This document shows, piece after piece, positions 11,132 to 23,463 of a stretch of DNA of 64,000 bases. This DNA is from Epiperipatus broadwayi (lineage: Eukaryota > Onychophora > Udeonychophora > Euonychophora > Peripatidae), in assembly GCA_028023455.1 (NCBI GenBank), contig JAQFVV010012395.1, positions 11,158,154 through 11,222,153 on the forward strand, read 5' to 3'. The stretch's first letter is position 1; each line of letters begins with the position of its first letter. The notes beneath the pieces are model-generated. The model was not told the DNA's origin. It searched no databases and saw only the letters and a program-made list of their open reading frames with translations. A program made the position numbers and the translations under genes.

Positions 11132-12949
11132 CAATATATAGTGTCTTGTTTATTGAAAACTATAAATCTAGTGGGTTTTTTACTTATGACCAGAAGCAAT
11201 TCATTTAATAAAACATTTTAAAATATTTTAGATATAATGGATAGTCATGTTATCCCAGGGTAATTATTACAGTTTTTTCTAGTTTTAGTTTTATAAATTG
11301 GAATTATAAAAACATCCTTGATATGAAATGATACAACTTTGTGGAAATTCCAGTGTCTTTAATTATTATCTTTCATATTTCAAAACTTTTTTCCAGAATT
11401 TGAAACTTTTCTATTATTAAAATTATAAAACTGGATATATTTGAACAATTGATAGGATCAATATGTCATTAAATGCAATCATATAAATTTTTGTGTCATT
11501 ATGAAGTAAAAGCTAGTTGGAAAGCCTTTTCTGGATACCATTAAATTTATCTGCTAAAATGTAGAAAGTTGAATCTATAGATTAAAAAGGTTTAAATATT
11601 CTTAGTATTGCTGCAGAGCCTGTTGTATCTACTGCTTCATTAAAAGTGTATAATGCTTCTATTCAAATAATAGATCCTGTAATACAATTTTCTGGAAATT
11701 TAAAATTAATAAACTAAATGAACAAGAAGTTGATGTTTTACCAGTTAATTCAATTAGTATTGTTTTTCTGTTTGCACATACTATTAATGATTAGCCTATT
11801 TTTTTATGAAATAGATTCACAAGGTAGTATAAATATCTCTTTTCAGTTTCCTTATACTTCAAGATGAAAATGTGCAATTAACATTTTTATAGTAAATTTG
11901 TCTTTTTAAAAAAATATAAATTAATATTGCTTGTTTTTCTCACATTGCTATTTAATTTATTAGATGCTAATAATGTGTGGAAATAATTTTATATATAATT
12001 AAATTGTGAAAAAAACCAATTGATCTTGCATAATCATAAATTTAAAAATACTGCTACATGTATTATTAATCTGAATAGTGTGAATCCAAATCAAAAGACC
12101 AACAAATCTTTGCTGAATTGTATAACAGTAGAGACCTAATTTTACTAATAGTTTAAAATTGCTTATTTCCGTTTTTACCTTTATTGAGGTTTACCATAAT
12201 GCTAATGGCCTGTTTCTCCATCTTATCCTTCTCCAACTGATTATCTCATGAAAATATAAAGTTATGATTTCATTAAAACATTCAAATTGGCAATTATATA
12301 TTTATAGGTAAATCTTATTTGGATTGGAATATTTTATTAGTCATCAACATGAAGTTGCAGAAATTCATGTCATAGAAGATACTAAACCTATTTAATACAT
12401 AACCATATTTTGCTTATGCTAACTGAAAACTAATGGTGTTTTTTAAAAAGAATCAAAAACATCTCAAAGTTAATTAATATTTTTAAGATTTAAATAATAC
12501 ACAATTTGAAGAGTTGCTATTAAAGTAAAAGAGTGCTCAACTGTTAAATTACCATATCCCTTTTTTATGTATTGAGTTCAGTTTACCATCAATATTTGTG
12601 GTCATTAACTTGTCAGTTTTCAATATAAATTATGAGCAAATTTCTCATATCATATATAACTCATTGGCTTCATGTTAATCAGATTTGATTTTGACATGGT
12701 ATATGTTTTGATATGAATAGTGAAACTTTTTTGTTTATCTCTTCCATTATTGATCTAATTTCAAATTCAGGTAATTGTCTTCATTGATATTAACTTTCCA
12801 AACTTAATCATTTACTCATCTAGTAATGACTTGTTCATATGATGGTTGATTTCAAAAATGTTTACAAAAACTGTTGTTAATCTTAGTGATAAACACTGTA
12901 ATGAAAAACTTCATTCAAAAGCTTCTATTTAACTAATATTATATAAACT
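11132..12949. other. Intronic sequence with short coding-like tracts, unidentified
   Basis: No gene was identified. At about 11590-11715 one + frame is open for some 40 codons (including IAAEPVVSTASLKVY). After a one-base shift it continues in a neighbouring frame to about 11790. This could be the remains of an unrecognised coding region or chance in AT-rich DNA. No domain is recognised. Confidence 0.3.
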
Positions 12950-14764
12950 GCAACAAAGATAGCTGGTAGAAAAAAGCAGCAATTGACTAATAAAATTTCT
13001 ACTGAGACTAGAGAATTCATGAAGAAAAGAAGGACTATGAAGATATACAAAAATGATGCATTAAAAAGGATTGAATACCTTGAATTTTGTAAAATGGTGC
13101 GGAAGAGTTGAAAATGATATAAAAAAGTATAACTGTGAACTAGCAAGGAAAGCTGTAGAAGAGAATAAAAATCTCAAGAGTGTAAAACAACATTCAGTAT
13201 TGCTAGGAAATTTATATCTGCAATAAGAAAAAAAGATGGAATTATTACTAAAAAGAGAGATGACATCATGAAATGGATAGAAGAAGACTTCTATCAAGAA
13301 TTATATAGTAATAAATAACAAGTATTATACCTTCCGAATTGCCCAGAAATTTTAAATGAAGTGAGACATGCAATTAAATTTATGAAGAAAGGAAAGGCTC
13401 CATGTAATGACGGAATTATAATTGATATATTAAAAGAAGCAGGTGAAGAAATAGAATTTTTTTTAGCAAAGTTATATACCAAATGTCTAAATGCTAAAGA
13501 TGTACCAGATGATTGAAAGATTTCAGTATTGATATTTAAAAAAGATGATAAAGAAGTTATTAGAAATTGCAGACCTATCAGCCTTTCATCAGTTTTATAC
13601 AAATTTTTTACCCAGATAATTACAACTCGTTTACAGAGAACATTGGATTTCCACCAACCAAGAGAACAAGCTGGATTTAAAAGTGGTTTCAATACAGTTG
13701 ATCATATCCAGGTATTGAGAGAAGTTATAGACAGGACAAATGAATATGAGTTGCCATTATTCTTTGGATTTGTAGATTATGAAAAGGCATTTGATTCTAT
13801 AAACATTTCTTCAGTGATTAAAGCATTGGATCATCAAGATATAGATCCAGGATACTGTCATATTTTAAAGAATATTTATAAAAATGCAACAGCAACAATT
13901 AAATTACATAATGATATTAGGAGAGTCAACATTGAGAAAGGTGTAAGACAGGATGACTCCATATCGCCAAAACTTTTTACAGCAGTGCTGCAAGAAGTAT
14001 TTTGTGGATTAAAATGGGAATCTAAAGGAGTGAAAGTAAATGGAGATTATTTAAGTAATTTAGATTTTGCAGATGATGTAGTTGTTTTTGCAAATAATGC
14101 TTTAGAGCTGCAGGAAATGTTGCAGGAGTTATCAGATGAAAGTAGGACTAAAGATAAATGTTAAAAAGGCTAAAGTAATGTTTAATGGATTTTTTCAAAA
14201 TTATGATGAGCTAGAAGAATTTGACAGTTACAAATACCTTGGTCAGATTATTAATACAGATGGAAACATAATGGATGAAATTAATCATGGAATTAAACTT
14301 GGTTAGAGTGCTTTTGGTAGAAATAACTTGATACTAAAAGGAAATATGCCTATGTGTTTGAAAAGGAAGATTTTTAATAAATGTGTTTTACCAGATCTTG
14401 AGAGCACTCAAAGAAGTATGGAGAGATGCGTGTTGGGAGTAACAAGAAGAGATCGAAAACACAATATATGGATAAGAGAACAAACGCACGTTACTGACCT
14501 CATTGAAAAAATTAAAAGACTGAAATGGAGTTGGTCTTGACATATTACTAGAAGGGATGATAATAGGTGGACAATTGAAGTCTTAAACTGGATTTCAAGA
14601 GATTGTAAAAGACCCAGAAAGAGACCACATGTGAGACGGATGAAATAAGAAAGTGTGCAGGAGTGATGTGGAGAAGAGAAGCTAAAGATCAGAGAAGTTG
14701 GATTGAATTTGGAGAGACCTTCATGCTGCAGTGGATTGATAATGGTTGATGATGATGGTGATTA
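12950..14764 (+). mobile_element. RTE/BovB-like non-LTR retrotransposon, 5'-truncated and broken
   Basis: The order of remnants matches an RTE-clade LINE downstream of its endonuclease. First is a linker with TRxFMKKRRTMK (about 13000-13045). Then comes the pre-RT stretch ending VPDD (about 13340-13513), the RT core (13529-14160), and the segment after the RT with DSYKYLGQIINTDG (about 14223-14265). RDRKHNIWIRE and a terminal RW-T...R-RPHVRR block follow, ending in a TGATGATGATGG simple tail typical of the clade. Stop codons interrupt at about 13314, 13514 (TGA where Trp is expected), 14161, 14304 and 14538, and frameshifts occur before 13340. The endonuclease is missing. The copy is inactive. 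Confidence 0.88.
13529..14164 (+). pseudogene. Reverse transcriptase core of the RTE-like element
   Basis: This open segment of 211 codons holds the recognisable RT palm and fingers. RPISLSSVLYKFFTQIIT is block 1, GFKSGFNTVDHI follows, and GFVDYEKAFDS carries the first catalytic Asp. GVRQDDSISP stands where GVRQGD is usual, so the conserved Gly is replaced by Asp. LDFADDVVVFA at about 14060-14092 contains the FADD catalytic pair. The frame is in continuity with a TGA stop just upstream (13514), so the ATG at its start is not a genuine initiation site. It ends in a shift or stop at 14162. The RT is likely dead because it is separated from the rest of the protein and lacks the RQG glycine. Confidence 0.88.
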
Positions 14765-16727
14765 TATAAATATATCTTTGATTAATGTTTGTGGTTTTAA
14801 TTTTTTTTCCAAAATGGTACAGTTAAAGCAATTTATGATTGCTCGCTATAATGATAATATTAATAATTGAAACAAAAATCTTCTTTAGCCTCTCTTATAG
14901 ATCTTAGTCATGGTCATATATTTATTCATAATGTCAAAATTCCAATTCAGATAATTGCAATATTAGAAAGTGTAAAAATTCCATTAAAAAAAAATCCAGT
15001 TTAATAAATTTATCAGATAATACTTTTAGGTATTTTATTTAATTAAGCCAAAGAATGTTGTTAATTTATTATATATTGCTCAATGCAAATTGTCACAATG
15101 GACATAAATCTTTTTTGTTTTATTTGGTTAGCTGATCTCTACTTATTTTTCACCTATTCATTAATATCTATATGACACACCTTTCAAAGATTGTTAAGTT
15201 GTTATCAAATTGATGATAATGAAATTGTACAATAATAAAGAATATTTCATGATCTCATGCTTGTTTGAAATTTCTGGGTAGAACATATTTTAAATCTATA
15301 TATATCCAAGACAAACATTTTAAATACATGCAGACATATATGTATATTTATATACAATAATTACATACTATAATATATTTTAATTTAAAATTAAACGCAT
15401 TATGACATCAGCAAAAAAATAGTTAACGATAAAAAAAAAAGTAGAATGCTTGACTACATATTTTTAATACATACATTTTTAACTGTAGTGTATACATATA
15501 TACATTTATTGAAAGCAATCAATATTTAAACAAGATCAATACAAATCAACAATCTCAATCTGTTGTCAAGGCAACCTCCTTTAACAATAAGGTGGCTAAT
15601 TGATATTCATATTGTTTCAATCTTGACTGCTTTAAATGAATTTGCATTTATAAAATTATCTAGCCTTGAACATTATTTGACATATATATATATAAATATT
15701 TAAAAAATCACATAATCACATTAAGACTTTTGATAAAAATTGACGATTAAATGCAAAAGTTATAGTTCCTAGTGATTTTTTATTGATGCCTACAGTATAA
15801 AATATCTGCAGATATTTTCTTGTAATAGGTTGTAGTGAATTATAGTTGAGAAAAATTATTTTTTTTATTAATCTCCAAATTTTTTGTATTTAATATTTTG
15901 TGGTTAAATGAATCAATGACTGTAGTAGCTCCATTATACTGTTCATATGAAAATTAACTAGTTCTGTACTCTGTTTAATTGGTTGCTTCGTAATAAGTGT
16001 TAATTTTTGTTATACGCAAGTGTTATCCTCTTCCCATCTCTTCATATGTATATGTGTGTGTTTTGTATATCATTACTTAAGTTTAAAAAATAGATTATTT
16101 ATATGCTGATTCTGTTTTACTTTGAATCTTAAATGATTAAAGTAAACATTTATGTAATGATTTGCCAAAGTATTCATAGCTCAGTCTTGTCCCTATAATT
16201 CTTCAATTAGCATTTTTATAATGATTATATTGGGAACAGACCAAATAGATATGTTTACCACTTTTTAAACTCTTATATTTAATTACTCGTTTTAAATCAG
16301 GTCACAACTTATTCTCTCCTTATTTCACATTCCCTGATTACGTTATTAATTCCCATTAAGTTTAAAACTACTTTATTTCTAATGATCTCAAGCCATCATT
16401 GTAGTACATTTAAATAAATTATAATTATAAACTTAGATATGTTTTTTGCAGTTTTATTACTTATAGATAATTACTATTCATATTCTTTTTGCAAGCTCTG
16501 CCTCACATTTATAATGTAGTCTTCAAGGACCTATTGATATTTACTTTAAATTTTCCCCAGATTTCATTTGCTCTGTTCATTTAAAGCTTTTTTTTTTTGC
16601 CGTCAAGTATAATTATAGTTTGTTTTGTTTTATTCTTTTGATGCAATGTTTGTATGCAGTACATTTGTATTTGCTTAGTACATTGACTTAGTTGCTTTGA
16701 TATATATATTGAACCGGGACCAAAAGG
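14765..16727. other. Intronic AT-rich sequence, nothing recognised
   Basis: AT-rich with short TA repeats (about 15300-15370, 15680-15700, 16690-16710). No coding region or structured repeat was supported. Confidence 0.5.
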
Positions 16728-17571
16728 AATTTTAATAACTAACCATATTAACTAGGTTTGACTGGGTTTAAATATCTTTATTTATAAATTTTTAAAAAAA
16801 TATATGAATGGACTAACCCTTCAAGCAGAGGGAAGAATACCATTTATAGCAAAGCCATTAACGATACCCAAGATCAGATTGAGCTATGCAAAGCATAACA
16901 CATTTCCAGACTGTGGCCCACCTCAACAGCTGGATTCAAACTCCTGCCATCCAAAGCATTTTATTTGTTTTGAGGATCAACCTCAAGCACCAGCCAAACA
17001 TAGGTTATATAGTCAGTGTGCTTTGGATGACAAGCACACAATCCAGCACTTGAAATATCCCATGGCTAGCTCATACTCTTAACCAGTGTCCAGCACATTT
17101 AACTTAACATATAAAAATAACTATACTCTTAAATTAATAGTGACAAGATAAAGAGAGAATAGACCAAATAATATTTAAGCAAACATTAATATTTCTCAAA
17201 CACACACGTATCTAATATAATATATTAATATAATATTGAAATTTACAAAACAAAATATATATATAAGTAATTACTCAGGCTAAATTATGATAGTCCTTCG
17301 TTAATTAAATTTCATTAAAAATATATATAAAGTGTCTATAGACTGTTATTTAAAAGTATTTTTACCTAGGTTTTCATTTGTGTGAATTTTGTCCTATGGT
17401 TTTGGTTTCTATTTAGTTTTGTTTCCAACTGGTTGGCTTTTTGGTTCTCCATTGATGGCTTCATGGCTCTCCTTCCAGGTTTCTGTCAAATAACGAGTGA
17501 ATGCGGCAGCTTCTACTTCACAATCTAGGCATTGGTTCCAGGCGGGATAGTTGATGACTTTGGGGTATGAA
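16728..17571 (-). repeat. Direct repeat copy 1 (844 bp) carrying an unrecognised ORF end
   Basis: Aligns along its whole length with 18343-19085. It starts AATTTTAATAACTAACC and ends at GACTTTGGGG(T/C)ATGAA. It has a block of about 55 bp at 16905-16965 (with CAGCTGGATTCAAACTCC) and another of about 70 bp near 17300-17370 that copy 2 lacks. The reverse complement contains a B-box-like GAGTTTGAATCC. The coding stretch at the high-coordinate end is on the minus strand, so the rest of the repeat would be its 3' noncoding part. This is a dispersed element of unknown class. Confidence 0.8.
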
Positions 17572-17594
17572 ATTGACTTGCGGCTTAACTGGAT
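17409..17594 (-). pseudogene. Unrecognised conserved ORF, 3' end (copy 1)
   Basis: The minus-strand frame is open for 61 codons and ends at a TAG at 17411-17409. The product reads PKVINYPAWNQCLDCEVEAA, then a segment with FTRYLTETWKESHEAINGEP, and ends shortly after in PVGNKTK. The Cys-x-x-Cys and Trp positions and the charged C-terminal helix look like a real protein end. The same protein is encoded, with different damage, at 19241-19056. The first 12 or so codons of this copy do not match copy 2, so the repeat is truncated here. I do not recognise the family. It may be the C-terminus of a transposon protein. Confidence 0.5.
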
Positions 17595-18342
17595 CTATTT
17601 TCCAGGGTGCATATTTTTAGATAAGAGACTGGAACAACATCTCAGTGTGTCGGATGGGTCCAGAATCATTCTACTGGAACCTCATTCTATTGGATGATGC
17701 CTCCCATTTAATCCGCTACGCAACAGCCATACATTTAATACTTATCTGCACTTCCATCCTCCATGACTAATCTTCACTCACATGAAAGATTATTTTGTAA
17801 CATTTTATTTATTTTATTAAATTTCATTCTATTATAGCTTTATTCGATTTATTTATTATTTTATCACTGTATATTTACTCTAAAATATTATTTTACTTTT
17901 AAACTTTATTTACATATATTGATTCTCAAAAAATTCTTATTTTATCTTATTTATTTAACTTTATTTCCATTATTAACTTTCGAAAAAACAATTTTATCTC
18001 AGTTATCTATTCTTTTTTTTTTTGCATAACTAACTCAAAAACAAGCCCCCTCAGTATTCTCTAATTCCCACCTGACTATAAACAATCCCAATAATAAATT
18101 TATTTATCTTTCTGGCCGCGTTTTTCCCCTCTTTTTAAATTATATTTTTAATTATTATTAATTATACACATCATATACTTTGCTTGCCTTGGTCTATTTC
18201 TCTTCTCACACTGCTCACTAATTTTCACTTTTCTAACTACACAATTTAGCGTTTAATTTACTTTTTTTTTTTCAATTTTAATTATGATTTTACGTTTTTA
18301 ACTTTGATTATTCTGGGTCAATTTTGAATTGAGTCTGAAAAT
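17572..18342. other. Spacer between the two direct repeats, no gene
   Basis: About 770 bp, T-rich. Nothing coding is recognised. An LTR-type arrangement is unlikely because this spacer has no retroelement protein and the repeat ends lack TG...CA. Confidence 0.5.
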
Positions 18343-19085
18343 AATTTTAATAACTAACCATATTAACTTGGTTTAAATACCTTTTATAATAATTTTAAAA
18401 AAGCATGTGAATAGACCAGCCATTCAAACAAAGGGGGGAATGCCATTTATAGCAAAGCCATCAACGATTCCCACGGTCAGATTGAGCTATGCAAAGCATA
18501 ACACAGTCACATTTTATTTGTTTTTGAGGATCAACCTCAGATGCCAGCCAATCATAAGTTATATAGTCAGCATGCTTCAGACAACACGCACACAATCCAG
18601 TGCTTGAAATATTCCATGGCTAGTTCATAGTCTTAACCAGAGTCTAGCACATTTAACTTAACACATAAAAATAATTATACTCTTAAATTAGTAATGACGC
18701 AGTGACGAGAGAGAATAGACCAAATGATATTTAAGCATGCAGTAATATTTGTTCAAACACACACATATCTAATATAATACAACAATATAATATTGAAATT
18801 TACAAAACAAAAAAAAATATATATATAAGTAACTCAGGCCAAATTATGATGGCCCTATAGACTGCCTTGGTTTTCATTAGAGTGAATTTTGTCCAATGGT
18901 TTTGGTTTCCATTTGGTTTGGCTTTCCAACCGGTTAGTTTCTTTGTTCTCCATCAATGGCTTTATAGCTCTCCTTCCAGGTTTCTGTCAAATAATGAGAG
19001 AGTATGTGGCAGCTTCTACTTCACAATCTAGGCACTGATTCCAGGCATTGATTCAGGTGGGGTAGTTGATGACTTTGGGGCATGA
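18343..19085 (-). repeat. Direct repeat copy 2 (743 bp)
   Basis: Same orientation and order as 16728-17571, with substitutions and the deletions described there. The similarity ends at about 19085, but the minus-strand reading frame it carries continues beyond that point to 19241, so this copy retains more of the parent element's coding part than copy 1 does. Confidence 0.8.
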
Positions 19086-19241
19086 AGTCCTGCCAAATAC
19101 TCTATGCAGCTTCTGCATTATATTGACCACAGCAGTTTGTGAGTGGTTTGTTATGGCATTTAAAGCTCTCCAAAACTCTGAATCTGCATTCTGTATAGCT
19201 AGACTGAATTCAATTTGAGCTGAACTCGGAACTGGACTGAA
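19056..19241 (-). pseudogene. Unrecognised conserved ORF (copy 2, longer at the 5' side)
   Basis: The minus-strand frame is open for 62 codons, from a TAA at 19244-19242 to a TGA at 19055-19053. It includes EFSLAIQNADSEFWRALNAI and HSQTAVVNIMQKLHRVFG, then CPKVINYP, which is where copy 1 joins. After the TGA, an insertion of about 20 bp that repeats neighbouring sequence precedes WNQCLDCEVEAA. Beyond that the frame is broken. There is no ATG at the start of the open stretch, so the true protein begins further upstream and is lost or spliced. Product unknown. Confidence 0.5.
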
Positions 19242-19244
19242 TTA

Positions 19245-19835
19245 CAGATTGCAGAGCCAATTAAATAACAATAGGCCATAGTGACCTTATATATTTTTTT
19301 CTCATTGTTTTAATTCCTTATCGTAGTTTTTGAATTTTGATCATAAGTCTGTTTTTTAATTATTTTTACATTTGTTTTAATCTATAATTAATCTTTTGCT
19401 TAGATTAATCTACTATCTCATCGATAGTTTACCTAGTTTTTTAATTAATTCAATTGTTAGTTTTACTTTTTCTTTATCAGCAAGATCTTTTCCAAGTAAT
19501 TACATTTGCAAAAGTTTTCTTTTACAAAATTTTATTCTGATTTTTTATATTTACTTATTTTTAAAAAAGAAAGAGTTTTTAAATCTTTTGATTTTAGATT
19601 ATCCCCCAGCCCTCTCAATACTAAAACTTTATTCTCTTTTAAAAGAAAATATAACACAATCTTTTTTTTTTTTTTTTAAAATACGTTTTAAACAAAAGAA
19701 AACTACTCTAAATGTATATTTTTTTTCAATTTTTATTCTATTAATAATTTAATCATTTACTTTTAAATCGAAAATATGTAACGTGAACTATATAAGTGCG
19801 CCTGGCGACATATTTCGCTAGCGTTACAATATATA
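19245..19835. other. Intronic T-rich sequence, nothing recognised
   Basis: T-rich. One + frame is open for 118 codons (19396-19752), but its product is dominated by Phe, Leu, Ile and Ser from T-runs and shows no domain, so it is not called as a gene. Confidence 0.5.
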
Positions 19836-20842
19836 CATCTGGGTCTCGTTTTACACGATAGATAGGTTCCTCAGAAAACACGCGCAAATGAAATCGTGCA
19901 AAAATAGACGTAACGTACATTGAAAAGGGGGGGATGCAGTCTGTGATTTTTCAAAATTCGTGTAAAAGCAAAGCACCAACGTAAAATTACTTTAAAATTC
20001 GCGCAAAAAAAAAATATATGGAAATAAAATATGACTAATAAAAAATTTTAAATTTGAAAAAAATTGATACAAGACAAACTTTGTTTAACTATAATATTTA
20101 ATTTTATTCAAAATAATATATTTTTATGCATAATTTACAGTACAGTAATTTACATTTTTTTATACTTGTTTTAATTATTATCGGTATTAGTCAAAAAACA
20201 CAGTCGTTTGCACTCTCGTGTTGTGCTAATGGTTTTCTGTTGACAACATAATTAGTAATTAATCTTTGAGACGATGATTTTATTAATTGTTTATGAATTT
20301 AGACTTATGATAATAAAAAGATATTTATTCACCACTGCTGGGAAAAATTTAATTAAAACTAACAACTAAAAATTAAATTCTTATTTTTGTCTTTAATTTT
20401 CAATTCCGTTTAAAAATCAAATTTCGTTTCACTGCTTTACTCACCTTTTAAAAATAAACTTGCGGACACTAAATGATTAAACGTTCTTTTTTAAAAAGCA
20501 AAAACAGAATGTGATTTAAAATGCAAAATTAACACACACAATGTTTGAACAAATTTACATTATAATCTTGTAAAATTTAATGAGTGTATACATAAAATGT
20601 GGAAATCCTGATTTTAATTTCATTATTGCATAAAATCTTACTATTATAAAGCACTGAAAATATTGAAATTACTAAGATGAAAGTCGAATTCCAATAATGT
20701 GCTACTACTTTCAATATAACGTAAGTGCACGAAATTTATTATTTAAAGTAATAGCGCATTATCGGAGCTCGACTTCCGGTAAAACGTGAATCGCGTAACT
20801 TCAAAATTGTGTTAAATAAGTCCGCGTAAAAAGAGACCCAGG
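19836..20842. mobile_element. Non-autonomous Tigger/pogo-like DNA transposon (about 1 kb)
   Basis: The ends form terminal inverted repeats. The left end reads CTGGGTCTCGTTTTACACG (from 19839); the right end, in reverse complement, reads CTGGGTCTCTTTTTACGCGG. Both are flanked by TA dinucleotides (19834-19835 and 20843-20844), the Tc1/mariner-Tigger target. Subterminal sequence is richer in CpG (GCGTAA, CGCGCAAA) than the surrounding DNA. No transposase remnant was seen inside, so it appears to be a deletion derivative mobilised in trans. Superfamily assignment rests on TIR style and TA target only. Confidence 0.7.
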
Positions 20843-20844
20843 TA

Positions 20845-21332
20845 TATATACATTTATTAAGCTCTGATATTGAGGTGGGAAGTTAACGTCAGACTGTCTA
20901 TTATTGGTTGAATGCTAAAACTATGATTATATTTTATTGCTTAATTTCTGAATTATTTTTGACAGAGAACTTAATATGTTAAATAATATGCTATTTACAC
21001 ATTATTTACAAAATTACTTTATAGCGTTTACAAATGTGTGTATTTTAATTATTTCAGTTATAGCTAATGGCAATTAGTTTTGATTTTTGGCAAACTGGTA
21101 TATATCAAAATAAAGCATTATTTGAAAAAAATAATCATCAGGTACTATTGATGATTTCTCTATGCCTATTTAGATAATTAATTTATAAGCATTGTATAAT
21201 CAGTGGACATCATATAGCAGTGCATACAGATTTATTAGCTTGAATGACTTGTAAACAAAATGTCACTGTGCAGTATATTTTATCCAAATAAGGCCAGTTC
21301 GTTAAAAATCAATATCTACTTGCACTACCATG
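20845..21332. other. Intronic AT-rich sequence, nothing recognised
   Basis: No coding or repeat structure supported. Confidence 0.5.
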
Positions 21333-21654
21333 GACTGTCTTAATTTAGATATTATAAATTATAAAAATGCCATAGAGATAGAATGACCAACTGTCTCAAA
21401 TTTTTTTGTTACATTCTAATTTTCAGCTCTCTTTAGATGGGTCCCAAAGAACTCTAGGCCGGATGTCATTTGTTTCAATTTCTCACATAGTATGACTGTC
21501 TTAATTTAGATATTATAAATTATAAAAATGCCATAGAGATAGAATGACCAACTGTCTCAAATTTTTTTGTTACATTCTAATTTTCAGCTCTCTTTAGATG
21601 GGTCCCAAAGAACTCTAGGCCGGATGTCATTTGTTTCAATTTCTTACATAGTAT
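21333..21654 (+). repeat. Nearly perfect tandem duplication, 161-bp unit
   Basis: Unit 1 is 21333-21493 and unit 2 is 21494-21654, directly abutting. Both start at GACTGTCTTAATTTAG and contain GGGTCCCAAAGAACTCTAGG. The only difference noticed is one C/T near the 3' end (TTTCTCACATAG against TTTCTTACATAG). This is by far the youngest duplication in the window. It could also be an assembly artefact. Confidence 0.92.
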
Positions 21655-23463
21655 ATTTAGTCATATATAAGAAAGATTAAATATATTTGATAATATAGAA
21701 TATGACTTGCTTTTAAATAATATATATGAAATGTATTCATAAATCATCTTTGTGAGATATTGTATATGCTATACATGTGTTGTAACAAAAGAAATCATTT
21801 AGCCTTAATTGTGAAATAATTATGAATTTTTGAATATGATGATTGTAATTTTTTAAGATATCATTATCGTAAAATAGAAAGAAAAAAAAAACCATTCATT
21901 TGTTCAACAAAAAATATCTTGCCAAATAAAAGGGTAGAGGGGGAGTGAAATACATATGTGTTTATAGAGAAGAGATTTTATAAAGAAAGCTTATTCTTTT
22001 TGTTCTATTAGTATTTTTTCAAGAATTTTATTTATTTACTACCAGTTTTTTCATAAAAATTATAGAAGGCTATGTTCTGGTAATTATTTGGTGTTTACTT
22101 AATGATAAATACTTAACTCACTAAGCTGATATACTTTATTCAACTAACTTTTACAAAAGCATTAAGCTATACTTAAATTTGTATAAAAATGGAAAATTGT
22201 AATCAATTCACCACTCACTAAAAAAAAAATCCTGGTTTTTTAGATTCTGTCCCAATTTTTTTAAATTGATCTTGATTCAAGTTATCAAATTAATTTGAAT
22301 AAAAATTCGGAATGCTAAAAAATTAAATATGGGAAGAGCATTGGCAAAGTAATATACATTTTTTTGTGACTTGTTAAATGATACTGTAAATTAAAGTCAT
22401 GAATAAAAGAACAAATAACTAAAACAAATTATCAAAATAATTAGAAAACTGTATAGATGAAAATAATAATAGTGAACAGGGAGGGTTTAATCGCAAATTT
22501 TATTACTTATTAAAAAAAAAAAAATGAAATAGAGCTTGGTAAATTTAATATAATAAATATAATTTGCTTGTAAAGACTGATAAGAGAAAACTTGATGGCA
22601 GTTATCTATATAAATAGCCAAATAAATAGATGTGGATGAAGTAGGATTATTTTGAGGTGGTAATATTATAATAACTGTTGATGGAATCTTATTGAAAAGC
22701 ACTAAATATCGCCATACATGAATTTAAAAACCATCATGTATAAGTTTAAAAATTTTTTTTTTCTATTAAAGTATGGGCAGTACATTAACCACTTGACAAC
22801 ATTGTTGTAGGTGATATTATGATTCCTAATAAGGGTTCCATTGCAACTTTGCACCAGTTTTCTAATCAGACCATGAAAATAATTTCTAAACACTTTTTTT
22901 TAAAAAATCATTCGTAAAGGAATATCGGGAGTGGGGTGTGTGTGTGATAAAATCAATTGCTTATTCTAGTGTTATTATGTAGCAAGATAAAATAAACAAT
23001 GAATACCACATGATAGTGTATTTGAATCCCCAGACCCTATCTTTTAATTTTTATCTGTGAGCTTGGGATTCAAAATTGAAAATAATTCAGTACATGTATA
23101 TAACAATTAACTTTAATGCCATTTTACTATTTAAGAAGTCTGAAAATTCAAAATATACTATAACAAAACAATTCTTTACATAAATATAGATAAGTGAGCA
23201 ATTTTCTACTCTAGTGGTTTAGATTCAAAACTTTTAAGACATTCTGAATTTTTACATTTTTAGCTTGAATTGTAAAATAAAGTTAAAAAATGATTGCTAG
23301 ATGCATAACTGTGTTATTTCCAAGTTTTAAATTCCAAACTTCACTGATAAAGGTGAAAATCAGAAAAAATCTCAGAATGGTGATTTATAATACATTATGT
23401 GGCACTAGAGTAGAGATTTGCTTTTGTTTTATTATATATTGTGAAAAGTAAAATACTTCAAGA
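21655..23463. other. Intronic AT-rich sequence, nothing recognised
   Basis: AT-rich with poly-A runs. Short open frames exist on both strands but are compositional. No element was identified. Confidence 0.5.

Noticed and set aside
16728-19085. The direct-repeat pair as LTRs of one element
   Set aside because: The ends lack TG...CA, no primer site or retroelement protein lies between them, and a minus-strand coding frame runs through the repeat edge. Two insertions of one dispersed element fit better.
19396-19752. Plus-strand open frame of 118 codons
   Set aside because: It is made of T-runs giving Phe/Leu/Ile/Ser-rich sequence with no domain or conserved start, and is compositional.
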